Source: Kluyvera sp047971185 (GTDB lineage Bacteria > Pseudomonadota > Gammaproteobacteria > Enterobacterales > Enterobacteriaceae). From it: a stretch of 64,000 nt of DNA. Position 1 is the first letter of the stretch, and each line of letters opens with the position of its first letter. Below, piece by piece: positions 1 through 8,284 of this stretch. The notes beneath the pieces were generated by a model. It worked only from the letters and a program-made list of their open reading frames with translations. It made no database searches and had not been told where the DNA came from. The stretch is from the NCBI RefSeq assembly GCF_047971185.1, contig NZ_JBKDZH010000021.1, positions 14,554 to 78,553 of the forward strand. The letters run 5' to 3'. Position numbers and translations under genes: made by a program.

Positions 1-1044
1 GAGCGCGGCCTGAGCTTCGGCGCGCCGACCGAAATGGAAGTCACCATGGCGAAGCTGGTCACCGAACTGGTGCCGACCATGGATATAGTGCGGATGGTGA
101 ACTCCGGTACCGAAGCCACCATGAGCGCCATTCGTCTGGCGCGTGGCTTTACCGGCCGCGACAAAATCATCAAGTTTGAGGGCTGCTACCACGGCCACGC
201 CGACTGCCTGTTGGTAAAAGCCGGCTCCGGCGCGCTGACCCTCGGCCAGCCGAACTCGCCGGGCGTACCGGCAGACTTCGCCAAACATACCCTCACCTGT
301 ACCTACAACGATCTGGCATCCGTGCGCGCGGCGTTCGAGCAGTTCCCGCAGGAGATCGCCTGTATTATCGTTGAGCCGGTGGCGGGTAACATGAACTGCA
401 TTCCGCCGCAGCCGGAGTTCCTGCCGGGCCTGCGCGCGCTGTGCGATGAGTTTGGCGCGCTGCTGATTATCGATGAAGTGATGACCGGCTTCCGCGTGGC
501 GCTGGCGGGCGCACAGTCCTACTACGACGTGGTGCCGGACCTGACCTGTCTGGGCAAAATCATCGGCGGCGGGATGCCGGTAGGGGCGTTCGGTGGCCGT
601 CGTGACGTGATGGACGCGCTGGCGCCAACCGGCCCGGTTTACCAGGCGGGTACGCTCTCCGGGAACCCGATTGCCATGGCCGCAGGCTACGCCTGCCTGA
701 CCGAAGTGGCGCAGCCGGGCGTCCACGAGACGCTGACCGAGCTGACCAACCAGCTGGCGCAGGGCCTGCTGGATGCGGCAAAAGAGACCGGCATTCCGCT
801 GGTAGTGAACAACGTTGGCGGCATGTTCGGTATTTTCTTCACCGATGCCAAAGAAGTGACCTGCTATCAGGACGTGCTGAAGTGCGACGTTGAGCGCTTT
901 AAGCGCTTCTTCCATCTGATGCTGGAAGAAGGCGTGTATCTCGCACCGTCGGCGTTTGAGGCGGGCTTTATGTCTATCGCCCACAGCGAAGAAGATATTG
1001 ATAACACCATCGACGCGGCACGTCGGGTGTTTACACAGCTGTAA
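1..1044 (+). CDS. hemL: Glutamate-1-semialdehyde 2,1-aminomutase, 5' truncated by window edge
   Basis: PLP-dependent cytosolic enzyme that converts glutamate-1-semialdehyde to 5-aminolevulinate, the last step of the C5 route into haem. The reading frame is open from base 1 (ERGLSFGAPTEM), so roughly the first 80 codons of the usual 426 lie outside the window. Visible landmarks are the MVNSGTEATMSAIRLARGF segment that binds the cofactor phosphate, the IIDEVMTGFR motif, and LGKIIGGGMPVGAFGG, which holds the lysine that forms the Schiff base with PLP. The C-terminus ends in the expected DAARRVF. It converges on fhuB with a REP pair between them, the same neighbour as in E. coli. Identification is near certain. 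Confidence 0.97.
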   Translation, partial: ERGLSFGAPTEMEVTMAKLVTELVPTMDIVRMVNSGTEATMSAIRLARGFTGRDKIIKFEGCYHGHADCLLVKAGSGALTLGQPNSPGVPADFAKHTLTCTYNDLASVRAAFEQFPQEIACIIVEPVAGNMNCIPPQPEFLPGLRALCDEFGALLIIDEVMTGFRVALAGAQSYYDVVPDLTCLGKIIGGGMPVGAFGGRRDVMDALAPTGPVYQAGTLSGNPIAMAAGYACLTEVAQPGVHETLTELTNQLAQGLLDAAKETGIPLVVNNVGGMFGIFFTDAKEVTCYQDVLKCDVERFKRFFHLMLEEGVYLAPSAFEAGFMSIAHSEEDIDNTIDAARRVFTQL

Positions 1045-1052
1045 GCTGGCTT

Positions 1053-1118
1053 CCCCGGCGTCGCTGCGCTCGGCCGGGCTACATCTTCCGTAGCCCGGCC
1101 GAGCATTGCGACGCAGGG
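1053..1118. repeat. REP/BIME-like inverted pair, hemL-fhuB intergenic
   Basis: Two copies of a GTAGCCCGGCCGAGC-type repeat face each other (about 1053-1082 and 1090-1118), forming a long imperfect hairpin between two convergent genes. Related copies lie near 33,008, 53,538, 61,053 and 62,541. Such elements usually stabilise mRNA 3' ends or help end transcription. Confidence 0.75.
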
Positions 1119-1122
1119 AACC

Positions 1123-3105
1123 TTATCGGCTCTGTTTCCTCAGCAGATAGATAAAGTACGGCGCGCCGATAAAGGTCGACAGCAGCCCCGCGGGCACCTG
1201 ATACGGGAACATCAGCATCCGTCCGCACCAGTCCGCAAACACCAGCAACAACCCGCCAATCAGCGCGGAAATCACCATATGCGGCATGGTCCGTCGGAAG
1301 CCCATCATGCGCGCAATGTGCGGCGCCATCAGCCCGACGAAGCTCAGCGGCCCGATGGTCAGCGTCGCCGCCGCCGTCAGGCACGCCGCCAGCAGCAGCA
1401 GCGCAATGCGGGTCGGCGCCAGCGCCATACCGATAGACCGCGCCGTTTCGCCGCCCAGCGGCAGGATGGTGAGCCAGCGGCGGCACAGCGGTACCAGCAG
1501 CAGTAAAATCACCATCGCTATCGCCGACTGCATCACCTGCTTGCCGGTGGCATTGTAGGTTGAACCGGAAATCCACGTCAGAATCTGCGCCATTCGCGGG
1601 TCGCCGCTCGCCTGTAACATCATCAACAGCATGGTGAACGCGGTACTCAGCGCCATCCCCGCCAGCAGCATGCGATGCGGCGAGAAGCCGCCGCGCCCGG
1701 CGGCAATCAGGATAACCAGCAGCGTCACCGCCGCGCCGAAGCTACCGGCAGGCAGCAGCCAGCCAAAGGCGTTGCCCGGTACGATGAATAGCATCAGCAC
1801 CACGCCGAACGCCGCGCCGGAGCTGATCCCCAGCACTTCCGGGCTGGCCATCGGGTTGCCGGTCAGGCGCTGAATAATGCAGCCCGCGACCGCCAGCATC
1901 ATCCCGGCGATCAGCGCGGAGGCGATGCGCGGCCAGCGCCACTGTATTAACTCATCCAGCAGCGAACCGCTGGCCCAGTGCCAGCTGTGGGCATCACGCC
2001 CCAGCGACAGCGCCACAAAAACCGCGACCAGCAGAATCGCCAGCCCGCCCAGCGCGAACCACTGCACGTGCTGACGCTCGCGGGCAACGCTGTCGCTGGC
2101 GTTCATCGACGGCGCGCTCATGCTTCTGAGGCGCGGCAGCAGCCACAGCAGCAGCGGCGCACCAATTAGCGCAGTCACGGAGCCGGTGGAGACTTCCATC
2201 CATACCCGCGTCAGCCACAGAATCAGCTGGTCGGAGAGCCACAGGATCAGCGCGCCGATCAGCGGTGCCAGCAGCAGGCGCGAGAGCAGGCGTCGCGCGC
2301 CCAGCATTTTCGCCAGCAGCGGCGCGAACAGGCCGATAAAGCCGATAATCCCCACCGCGTTAACCAGCATGGCGCTGATCACAATCGCCAGCGTCAGCGC
2401 GCCCAGCCGGGCCAGAGATAGCGCCAGCCCGAGGTTCCGCGCCACGCCGTCATCCAGCCCCATCAGCGTGAGCGGGCGCAGCAGCAGCAGCGTCAGCATC
2501 ACGCCGCCGAGCAGCTGCGGCCACAGGCGCTGCACCACGCTCCAGTCGGTCTGCGTTAGCGTACCGGTGCTCCACAGGAACATACTTTGCAGCTGGTCGT
2601 GGTGGAACAGCACCATCAGTTGGTTGATAGCCCCGCAGTAGAGGCTCACCACCAGCCCCGCCAGGATCAGCGTCACCGGCGAGAGACGTTTGCCCCACGC
2701 CACGCCAAACACCAGCGCGCCGACGATGCAGGCCCCCGCCAGCGCGGCAAACTGCGAAGCCAGCACGCCCGGCACCGCCCACAGGGTGGTCACGGTCATG
2801 CCCAGCTGCGCGCCGGTGGCGACGCCCAGCGTCGTCGGCTCGGCAAGCGGGTTACGCAGCACCTGCTGGAACAGCACGCCGACCAGTCCCAGCCCGGCCC
2901 CAACCAGCAGCGCGATGACCAGCCGCGGCATAAGACTGTAGTGGAACAGCATCTGGTCGATAGCGTCGATGCTCGGCTGGCGAAGCGCCTGTAGCCAGAG
3001 CGAGCTCGGCAGCGCAATGTTAAAGTTAAACCAGGTCAGCGCCAGCGCGGCGATAAACAGCGCCAGCAGCAGGATGGCGGCAAACGGAGAGACAGTCGTT
3101 TTCAC
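1123..3105 (-). CDS. fhuB: Ferrichrome ABC transporter, double-length permease FhuB
   Basis: Inner-membrane permease that moves ferric hydroxamate siderophores from the periplasmic binding protein FhuD into the cytoplasm. At 660 aa it has exactly the E. coli length and is a fusion of two FecCD-type halves, each with about ten hydrophobic segments (roughly residues 1-330 and 345-660). Both halves carry an EAA-like loop with GLMAPH/GLFAPL near the end (FVGLMAPHIARMMG; FIGLFAPLLAKMLG), the contact site for the ATPase FhuC. The start is GTG at 3105, overlapping the fhuD stop by 4 nt (GTGA), so translation is probably coupled. Last gene of fhuACDB. Confidence 0.97.
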   Translation of the reverse strand: MKTTVSPFAAILLLALFIAALALTWFNFNIALPSSLWLQALRQPSIDAIDQMLFHYSLMPRLVIALLVGAGLGLVGVLFQQVLRNPLAEPTTLGVATGAQLGMTVTTLWAVPGVLASQFAALAGACIVGALVFGVAWGKRLSPVTLILAGLVVSLYCGAINQLMVLFHHDQLQSMFLWSTGTLTQTDWSVVQRLWPQLLGGVMLTLLLLRPLTLMGLDDGVARNLGLALSLARLGALTLAIVISAMLVNAVGIIGFIGLFAPLLAKMLGARRLLSRLLLAPLIGALILWLSDQLILWLTRVWMEVSTGSVTALIGAPLLLWLLPRLRSMSAPSMNASDSVARERQHVQWFALGGLAILLVAVFVALSLGRDAHSWHWASGSLLDELIQWRWPRIASALIAGMMLAVAGCIIQRLTGNPMASPEVLGISSGAAFGVVLMLFIVPGNAFGWLLPAGSFGAAVTLLVILIAAGRGGFSPHRMLLAGMALSTAFTMLLMMLQASGDPRMAQILTWISGSTYNATGKQVMQSAIAMVILLLLVPLCRRWLTILPLGGETARSIGMALAPTRIALLLLAACLTAAATLTIGPLSFVGLMAPHIARMMGFRRTMPHMVISALIGGLLLVFADWCGRMLMFPYQVPAGLLSTFIGAPYFIYLLRKQSR

Positions 3106-3992
3106 GCTTTGCCTCCCAGCGCGTTATCCAGAATACGGGCGAAGTTGGTCGCCGACATGGTGGCGCCATAGAACCAGACCGCCGGCACAATCTGCACGCG
3201 GTTAGCGCGAACAAACGGCATCGCCTGCCACAGCGGCGTCGCGGTCAGCTGGCGCATTTCAGCGACATTGCCGTGATCAAAACAGAGCACGTCAACGTCT
3301 TTGTAGGCCGCCAGCCGATCGATGCCCACCGCCGTGCTGCCCCAGAAATTGGTTTCGCCCTGCCAGGCGTTTTTGACGCCCAGACGATCGAGCACTTCCT
3401 GGAACAGGCAGTTCGGGCCGAACACCAGCATATGACGCGGGTCGAGCAGGGTGACCATCAGCAGCGGGCGGTCGCCGCGTTGGCGAAAACGCGGCTTCAG
3501 GCTATCGATATAAGCATCAAATTCGGCGAGATGACGGTGCGCCACCGCTTCTTTGCCGAGCATTTCCGCCATTTCCAGCAGCGAACGCCGCGCCTGCGCC
3601 AGCGGCTGTTTACCGTCGCTGAAGGCGAAGCCGCGCCCTGGCGCAATGCGCGCGAGGATCTCCGGCGAAGGGCCATAGCCCGCCGACCACAGCAGCATCG
3701 AAGGCTTCATCTGGGTCAGCAGTTCAAGATTGGGTTCGGTGCGCAGGCCCACGTCGATCACCGAGTCCGGCAGCGCCGGTTCATTGACCCACATGTTGTA
3801 GTTCGGGATGTCCGCCACGCCGTACGGCGTGACGCCGAGCGCCAGCATCAGTTCCACGGGCAGCCATTCCAGCGCCACGATGCGCTCGCCGTTCACCGGC
3901 GCGGCCTGTGCTTTTTGCATCTGCCACAGCAGCGGCGACAGCGCCATCGCCGTCAGTAAACGACGGCGGCTAATCAGATTTACGTCAGCCAT
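3102..3992 (-). CDS. fhuD: Ferrichrome-binding periplasmic protein FhuD
   Basis: Class III periplasmic binding protein that delivers ferric hydroxamates to FhuBC. Residues 7-31 form a twin-arginine type leader (SRRRLLTAMAL, then AQA), so export is probably by the Tat route. The mature part has the family run IVALEWLPVELMLALG and the C-terminal VPAVWFYGATMSATNFARI. With the ATG at 3992 the protein is 296 aa, the E. coli length. A TTG codon just upstream would add one residue but is less likely. The start shares one base with the fhuC stop (TGATG), indicating translational coupling within the operon. Confidence 0.96.
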   Translation of the reverse strand: MADVNLISRRRLLTAMALSPLLWQMQKAQAAPVNGERIVALEWLPVELMLALGVTPYGVADIPNYNMWVNEPALPDSVIDVGLRTEPNLELLTQMKPSMLLWSAGYGPSPEILARIAPGRGFAFSDGKQPLAQARRSLLEMAEMLGKEAVAHRHLAEFDAYIDSLKPRFRQRGDRPLLMVTLLDPRHMLVFGPNCLFQEVLDRLGVKNAWQGETNFWGSTAVGIDRLAAYKDVDVLCFDHGNVAEMRQLTATPLWQAMPFVRANRVQIVPAVWFYGATMSATNFARILDNALGGKA

Positions 3993-4789
3993 CAATAGAC
4001 AAAACTTACCGGTGCAGCACCGGCTGGATGTGGCAGGATCCCCATCGGAATGCCGTAAATACGCTCCAGCGTGTCGCTGCGCATCAGTTCATCCGGCGTC
4101 CCCTGGGCGATCATTTCCCCGCCGCGCAGCGCCACCAGATAATCGCAGTAGCGCGCCGCCATGTTGATATCGTGCAGCACCGCCACCACCGTCAAGCCGC
4201 GCTGCTGGCTGAGGCGATGCACCAGCGCCAGTACGTCAACCTGATGGGCAATATCCAGCGCCGAGGTCGGTTCGTCGAGCAGCAGGCAGCGGCTATCCTG
4301 CGCCACCAGCATCGCTATCCACGCGCGCTGGCGTTCCCCGCCGGACAGGCTGTCGACCAGGCGCTGTGCCAGCGGCTTCAACCCAACCAGCGCAATCGCT
4401 TCATCCACCTTTTCACGGTCGGCCACGCCGAAGCGGCCCAGCGCGCCGTGCCACGGATAGCGGCCAATCGCCACCAGTTCGCGCACCGTCATCCCTTCAG
4501 CGGGCGGCAGCTGCTGCGGCAGATAGGCTACCTTGCGGGCAAACGCCTTGCTGTTCCAGCTGTCGAGCGGCTGACCGTCAAGCAGGATCTCCCCTTCCGA
4601 CGGCGGCTGATGGCGGCCAAGCATTTTCAGCAGCGTCGATTTACCCGAGCCGTTGTGGCCGATAAGGCCGGTCACTTTACCCGCGGGGAAAGTTAACGAG
4701 AGAGGATGCAGCAGCGTACGGCCTGGAACGCGAAAAACGACCTGTTGCAGAGCAAAGGTCGTATCAGAATGAATTGTGTTGTCCTGCAT
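3992..4789 (-). CDS. fhuC: Ferrichrome ABC transporter ATPase FhuC
   Basis: Cytoplasmic ATPase that powers FhuB. It shows a Walker A motif (GHNGSGKST, about residue 43), Q-loop region AYLPQQLPPAEG, ABC signature LSGGERQRAWIAML and Walker B CLLLDEPTSALD followed by the switch histidine in AVLHDINMA. The start at 4789 (MQDNTIHSDTTFAL) matches the known N-terminus and gives 265 aa; an in-frame ATG four codons upstream is possible. It lies 48 bp after fhuA and overlaps fhuD by one base, consistent with one Fur-controlled fhuACDB transcript. Confidence 0.97.
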   Translation of the reverse strand: MQDNTIHSDTTFALQQVVFRVPGRTLLHPLSLTFPAGKVTGLIGHNGSGKSTLLKMLGRHQPPSEGEILLDGQPLDSWNSKAFARKVAYLPQQLPPAEGMTVRELVAIGRYPWHGALGRFGVADREKVDEAIALVGLKPLAQRLVDSLSGGERQRAWIAMLVAQDSRCLLLDEPTSALDIAHQVDVLALVHRLSQQRGLTVVAVLHDINMAARYCDYLVALRGGEMIAQGTPDELMRSDTLERIYGIPMGILPHPAGAAPVSFVY

Positions 4790-4837
4790 AACCGTCAACA
4801 TGTTAAAGGGCGCGGAAAACCCGCGCCCTGTAGGTGG

Positions 4838-7051
4838 TTAGAAACGGAACGTTGCGGTCGCAACAACCTGACGTTCTGCGCCCCAGTAACAGGCGTATTC
4901 GCTGTAGCAACTGGAGACATAGTCACGATCGAACAGGTTATTGACGTTCACGGCGATAGATGAACCCGGCAGGCCCACGCGCGCCAGATCGTATTTCACC
5001 ATCGCATCAGCAACCGCATAGCCCGCTACGCTAAACGCTTCGTTTTTCTTGTCGGCAACGTTTTTGTAATAGCTCACGGTAGAACCGGTGTAACGCACGC
5101 CCGCGCCAAAGGTCAGACCGCTCAGCGCCGTATCGTAGAAGGTGTAATCGGTCCACAGAGAAGCCTGATTACGCGGCACTTCTGCCGGTCGCTTACCTTT
5201 GAAGATGGTGTCTTCGGTGTATTCCGCGTCCGTGTAGCTATAGGCAGCCGTCACGTTGATATTTTCGTTAACCGCCGCTTTAGCTTCCAGTTCAATACCG
5301 CGAGAACGGATTTCACCGGCCTGAATGCTGTACAGACCCGTTGAATCATTCGGATCGGACGTCAGGTTTTTGTTCTTGGTCAGCTGGTACACCGCAGCGG
5401 TCAGCACGACCGGCATATCTTTCGGTACATACTTCACGCCCGCTTCGTACTGCTTACCGCGAGACGGATCGAACGGTTTACCTTCTTTCGTGGAGCCAGA
5501 GGTTGGTTCGAAAGATTCACTGTAGCTGAAGTACGGAGAAATACCGTTATCAAACAGGTAGTTCACACCACCACGCCAGGTGAACTGCTGGTCATGGTTC
5601 ATGGCTTCAACGCCGGTGGTGCGGGTCAACGTGGAGGTTTTCGCATAGTCATAGCGGCCCCCCAGGGTGAATACCCACTTATCCCACTCCATCTGATCCT
5701 GCGCGTACAGGCCGGTCTGTTCCATACGGTTCAGGACCTGGTACTTGGCGTAAGGCCCGCTCACGTCAATATTCGGGTTACCGTACTGCGGGTTGCGCAT
5801 ATCCAGCGCATCGGCAGAACCGTACAGCGCATCGATATCGTTACGCATACGGGAATAATCAACGCCAGTCAGCAGCGTGTGATCAACTTCGCCAGTGGCG
5901 AATTTAGACTGCAGTTGGGTATCGACGGTGAAGGTATTCAGATCTTCATCAGAACGTACGTACTGACGGTTGATCTGGCCCGGCTCAATATAGCCGTAAC
6001 CATATACAGAGCGGTACAGCGTTTTTACCTGGTCGTAGCGCAGGTTCTGGCGCACGGTGAAGGTGTCGTTAAATTCATGAGAGAAGCTGTAGCCCACCAT
6101 CTGCTGGCGACGCTGCATCTTGTTATCTTTCTCACCTTCGTTGAAGTCGGTCGGCAGCTTGTGCGCATTGCCGTTGGCGTCGTAATACGGCACCACGGTA
6201 CCTTCACGCGGCAGCCAGCCGTAGTAACCCGCATCCGGATCGCTCTGGAAGTTGCTCAGGAAGGTGAAGTCGGTTTTGTCATCCGGACGCCAGCTGAAAG
6301 ACGGTGCAACGGCGTAACGGCTTGATTTCGCCATATCCTGCTGCGCATCCTGGCTGCGACCTAAACCGGTCAGACGGTAAGACCATACGCCGTCATCATC
6401 GATCGCATCGCTGAAATCAAAACCGGTCTGCCACAGATTATCCGTGCCCATTTTGAACTGAATTTCACGCAGCGGTTCGGTGGTCGGACGTTTGCTGACC
6501 ATGCTGACGATACCGCCCGGGTTGCTGTTGCCATACAGCACGGAAGTTGGCCCGCGCATCACTTCAACGCGTTCCAGGAAATAAGGGTCCATCGAGATTT
6601 CAGAGTAGTTGTTACCCTGAAGCTTCATACCGTCCAGATACTGGTTGGTATTGACCGTCGTCGGCGCGGTAAAACCACGGATCGAAACCACATCATAGGT
6701 CGACGAGCTGCCACGCGTGGAGAATACGCTCGGGGTATAGGCCATCGCATCTTTGACGGTCGTCGGCTGGCGCATGTCCATTTCCTGACGGGTGATAACC
6801 GAAACAGACTGCGGCGTCTTCTCGATCGGCGTATCGGTTTTGGTTGCCGTCGCGGAGTGCTTCGCGGCAATCGTTGCCGCCGGACCCCAGGCGCTCTCCT
6901 GCGAAGCCGGAGCGGCGGTGACGGTGATGGTTTCTTCTTTCGGTTGTTCTGCTGCCTGTGCGTAAACAGACATGCCGCTAACCGCTGTGGCTACTACGAC
7001 TGCGATTTTACGCAGCGAGAGACTTGGCTGAGCAGTTTTAAGACGCGCCAT
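4838..7051 (-). CDS. fhuA: TonB-dependent ferrichrome receptor FhuA
   Basis: Outer-membrane receptor that imports ferric hydroxamates using TonB energy. It is 737 aa (747 in K-12). In order: a signal peptide ending near VYAQAA (residue 34), a TonB box (ETITVTA), the plug domain (PQSVSVITRQEMDM to SMVSKRPTTEPL), and a beta-barrel ending in the terminal phenylalanine ATATFRF. The plug end MRGPTSVLYGNSNPGG is typical. The extracellular loops differ clearly from those of E. coli FhuA, as expected for a phage and colicin receptor under selection, so sensitivity to T1, T5 or phi80 cannot be inferred. First gene of fhuACDB. Confidence 0.97.
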   Translation of the reverse strand: MARLKTAQPSLSLRKIAVVVATAVSGMSVYAQAAEQPKEETITVTAAPASQESAWGPAATIAAKHSATATKTDTPIEKTPQSVSVITRQEMDMRQPTTVKDAMAYTPSVFSTRGSSSTYDVVSIRGFTAPTTVNTNQYLDGMKLQGNNYSEISMDPYFLERVEVMRGPTSVLYGNSNPGGIVSMVSKRPTTEPLREIQFKMGTDNLWQTGFDFSDAIDDDGVWSYRLTGLGRSQDAQQDMAKSSRYAVAPSFSWRPDDKTDFTFLSNFQSDPDAGYYGWLPREGTVVPYYDANGNAHKLPTDFNEGEKDNKMQRRQQMVGYSFSHEFNDTFTVRQNLRYDQVKTLYRSVYGYGYIEPGQINRQYVRSDEDLNTFTVDTQLQSKFATGEVDHTLLTGVDYSRMRNDIDALYGSADALDMRNPQYGNPNIDVSGPYAKYQVLNRMEQTGLYAQDQMEWDKWVFTLGGRYDYAKTSTLTRTTGVEAMNHDQQFTWRGGVNYLFDNGISPYFSYSESFEPTSGSTKEGKPFDPSRGKQYEAGVKYVPKDMPVVLTAAVYQLTKNKNLTSDPNDSTGLYSIQAGEIRSRGIELEAKAAVNENINVTAAYSYTDAEYTEDTIFKGKRPAEVPRNQASLWTDYTFYDTALSGLTFGAGVRYTGSTVSYYKNVADKKNEAFSVAGYAVADAMVKYDLARVGLPGSSIAVNVNNLFDRDYVSSCYSEYACYWGAERQVVATATFRF

Positions 7052-7075
7052 TGGTATATCTCTGATGTAAAGTGA

Positions 7076-7106
7076 ATGATAACGTAAACGAGAATTATTA
7101 TTATGA
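7076..7106 (-). promoter_or_regulatory. Putative Fur box / fhuA promoter region
   Basis: The minus strand reads ATAATAATTCTCGTTTACG followed by TTATCATTCACTTTACATC just before fhuA. This closely resembles the leader I remember for E. coli fhuA and the AT-rich GATAAT/ATTATC pattern bound by Fur. Iron-dependent repression of the operon is therefore likely. It is a motif match only. Confidence 0.55.
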
Positions 7107-7261
7107 CGGACGCATAATAGGCGAAAAATTGCCGTGATAGCAAGCGACAGACGCCCCTACCAAAACTAAGGGGTTAAGAATTCATCAGATGAAAATAAAG
7201 CGTTAACTAACTGCGGTAAATGTTGGAATGACGGGCCCGTCCGTCCACGGGCCGTGCGGGA

Positions 7262-8257
7262 TTAACGATAATACACTTCAAACGTCGCCACGGCGTTGAC
7301 GACGCCGCCTTTGACCGTTCCGGTTTTCACATAGCGGGCCTTCAGCGGGATCGTCTCCGTCCCCTGCCCCCCCGCGCTTTCGATGCCGGTATATTCCCGA
7401 TCGAAGTTCAGCACGTTGTTATCTTTATCCAGCACCTGAATCCCCACGCCGCTGGCGGCATCATCGCCTTGCGTAATATTCAGGATGTTGCCGTCGGTTA
7501 CGCCGGTTGATCCGGTGCTGGAAAACTTGTAATCCACCCGCGTTCCCGCGCCGCAATTGGCGACTTCGATTTTAAAATCGCTGCTGCTTAAAATATCGGA
7601 ATAGGCACCGGAAAAACTACCTGTCGAGATAGTATCCAACGGAACGTTGATATTTTTGCTGAGTAGATTGCAGGTATTGACGATGACGTTGACGCTACTG
7701 GGAGAAAAACGCAACTTTGCCGCCGTGAGTCCACCTAAAAGATAATCAGAATTGAACTGGCTGGTATTGAGAACACCATTTTGCACCTGACCTATCACCA
7801 CCAACTCAACAGCTACATGATAGGTAGAATCATATGTTACCCAATTCCCTATCGAACCAACATAATGCATAGGGGTAATAATATTGCTGTCGGTAAACGA
7901 AGCAGTGGTATTTTCAGAGCGCGCGGCGCGAAAACCAATGCCAGGAACGCTGGTCTTATAAACCCCTTGTAATATTCCCGAATAATCATCGTCACTAATC
8001 GCGGTATACCCTTCACGTACCTGAGTGGTCCCATTGCAGGACAAGCCATGTGATGCTCCGGTTGTGTCACCAGAATAGAGGATCGTGCCGACCCCGGCAT
8101 CCGACTCTACGACCAACTGCGCGGGCATGGTGAAAAGAATTTCAGGATTGGCATCTGGATTAGCGAACCAGCACTCCGCTTCGGCAGGCCGTACAAAGGA
8201 AAAAAGCATCGTCAGTACGCCCAGCGTAATTAAAAAACGTTGTTGTCCGTTATTCAT
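7262..8257 (-). CDS. Fimbrial tip adhesin of first chaperone-usher operon
   Basis: Exported 331-aa protein, last of four fimbrial genes. A signal peptide runs to about residue 27 (ending RPAEA, then ECWFANPD). Residues ~30-195 look like a receptor-binding domain and ~200-331 like a pilin domain, with the two cysteines NTCNLL and VANCGAG and the C-terminal beta strand AVATFEVYYR that the chaperone and usher recognise. This two-domain plan is that of FimH/MrkD-type adhesins. The RBS GGAGTG lies 7 nt before the ATG. The ligand cannot be predicted. The operon is absent at this site in E. coli K-12. Confidence 0.8.
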   Translation of the reverse strand: MNNGQQRFLITLGVLTMLFSFVRPAEAECWFANPDANPEILFTMPAQLVVESDAGVGTILYSGDTTGASHGLSCNGTTQVREGYTAISDDDYSGILQGVYKTSVPGIGFRAARSENTTASFTDSNIITPMHYVGSIGNWVTYDSTYHVAVELVVIGQVQNGVLNTSQFNSDYLLGGLTAAKLRFSPSSVNVIVNTCNLLSKNINVPLDTISTGSFSGAYSDILSSSDFKIEVANCGAGTRVDYKFSSTGSTGVTDGNILNITQGDDAASGVGIQVLDKDNNVLNFDREYTGIESAGGQGTETIPLKARYVKTGTVKGGVVNAVATFEVYYR

Positions 8258-8284
8258 TTCTACACTCCGTGTATTCGCTATATT

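Noticed and set aside
1079..2994. Several open frames antisense or out of frame to fhuB
   Set aside because: Compositional shadows of the GC-rich fhuB gene; FhuB motifs are continuous over the whole length.
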